This document shows, one piece after another, positions 63,943 through 64,000 of a stretch of 64,000 bases of DNA. A program made the translations under genes and the position numbers. The notes below the pieces were generated by a model. The model saw nothing but the letters and a program-made list of their open reading frames with translations. It did no database searches and was not told the origin of the DNA. The stretch is from Acinetobacter colistiniresistens. GTDB taxonomy: Bacteria > Pseudomonadota > Gammaproteobacteria > Pseudomonadales > Moraxellaceae. The stretch spans positions 2,852,001 through 2,916,000 of the forward strand of contig NZ_CP102099.1 in the NCBI RefSeq assembly GCF_024582815.1, read 5' to 3'. The number at the start of each line of letters is the position of its first letter. Position 1 is the first letter of the stretch.

Positions 63943-64000
63943 GCACCTATATCCTCAAATAAAGCGTTTAAACCAATATACACCATACACTCAAAGGGCG

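Overview
The window looks like a chromosome segment of an Acinetobacter species. The evidence is the low G+C, the gene content and the gene orders typical of that genus: amgK-murU facing lptD-surA, rsmG-parA-parB, exbB-exbD-msbA-lpxK-kdsB-holB, rpsA-ihfB-lapA, and gspHIJK beside tatD and pilZ. I cannot assign a species. About 70 protein genes are supported. I see no tRNA, rRNA, prophage or CRISPR array.

Layout. 1-6.7 kb: a partial MarR regulator, a SRAP DNA-protein crosslink sensor, a 2OG-Fe(II) oxygenase, malate synthase G, ZapE and an AraC regulator. 6.8-14 kb: catabolic and transport genes paired with local regulators (AraC with a flavin monooxygenase; a Bcr/CflA efflux pump with TetR; LysO; pyrF; an XRE-cupin regulator with azlCD). 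14-21 kb: lapA, ihfB, rpsA, cmk, an SRPBCC protein, tadA, an enoyl-CoA hydratase family protein, ung and a queD-like gene, all on the minus strand. 21-30 kb: type II secretion minor pseudopilins gspHIJK, TetR, tatD and pilZ, then an accessory patch with an IS256-family element that separates pilZ from holB. 30-39 kb: LPS precursor and transport genes, chromosome partitioning, and cell-wall sugar recycling. 39-49 kb: lptD-surA, fba, an RNA helicase, a cold-shock protein, a TusA-like protein, rpoH and thiSG. 49-53 kb: small uncharacterised genes (one frameshifted), an HD-domain protein, yaaA, a hydrolase and a DUF2157 membrane protein. 53-62.5 kb: an RNA-repair locus. 62.5-64 kb: pepD.

The most interesting part is the RNA-repair locus. 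A sigma-54 activator, rtcR, is translationally coupled to a small Cys-rich protein. Further along lies a -24/-12 promoter with a well-placed IHF site and a leader hairpin. It drives rtcB, a small frameshifted gene, a DIP1984-family gene, an untranslated ~190-nt stretch that folds into a closed multi-stem RNA, rtcA and kptA (tpt1). rtcA is split by a 1310-bp IS3-family element whose ends, 3-bp target duplication and in-frame ancestral gene can be reconstructed exactly. No Ro60-like gene is present in the window, so the structured RNA is a candidate new partner of bacterial RNA repair rather than an obvious Y RNA.

A second unusual signal is a palindrome-rich element built into the 5' end of gspI, apparently with a diverged copy in gspJ. 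It is a 60-bp direct repeat exactly 45 codons apart, built from short palindromes that all have 3-nt spacers. It is read in frame and would give these pseudopilins extended leaders, much as Rickettsia palindromic elements enter coding genes.

Three single-base frameshifts (near 49.1, 58.6 and 60.7 kb) are either real decay or sequencing errors and should be checked against reads.
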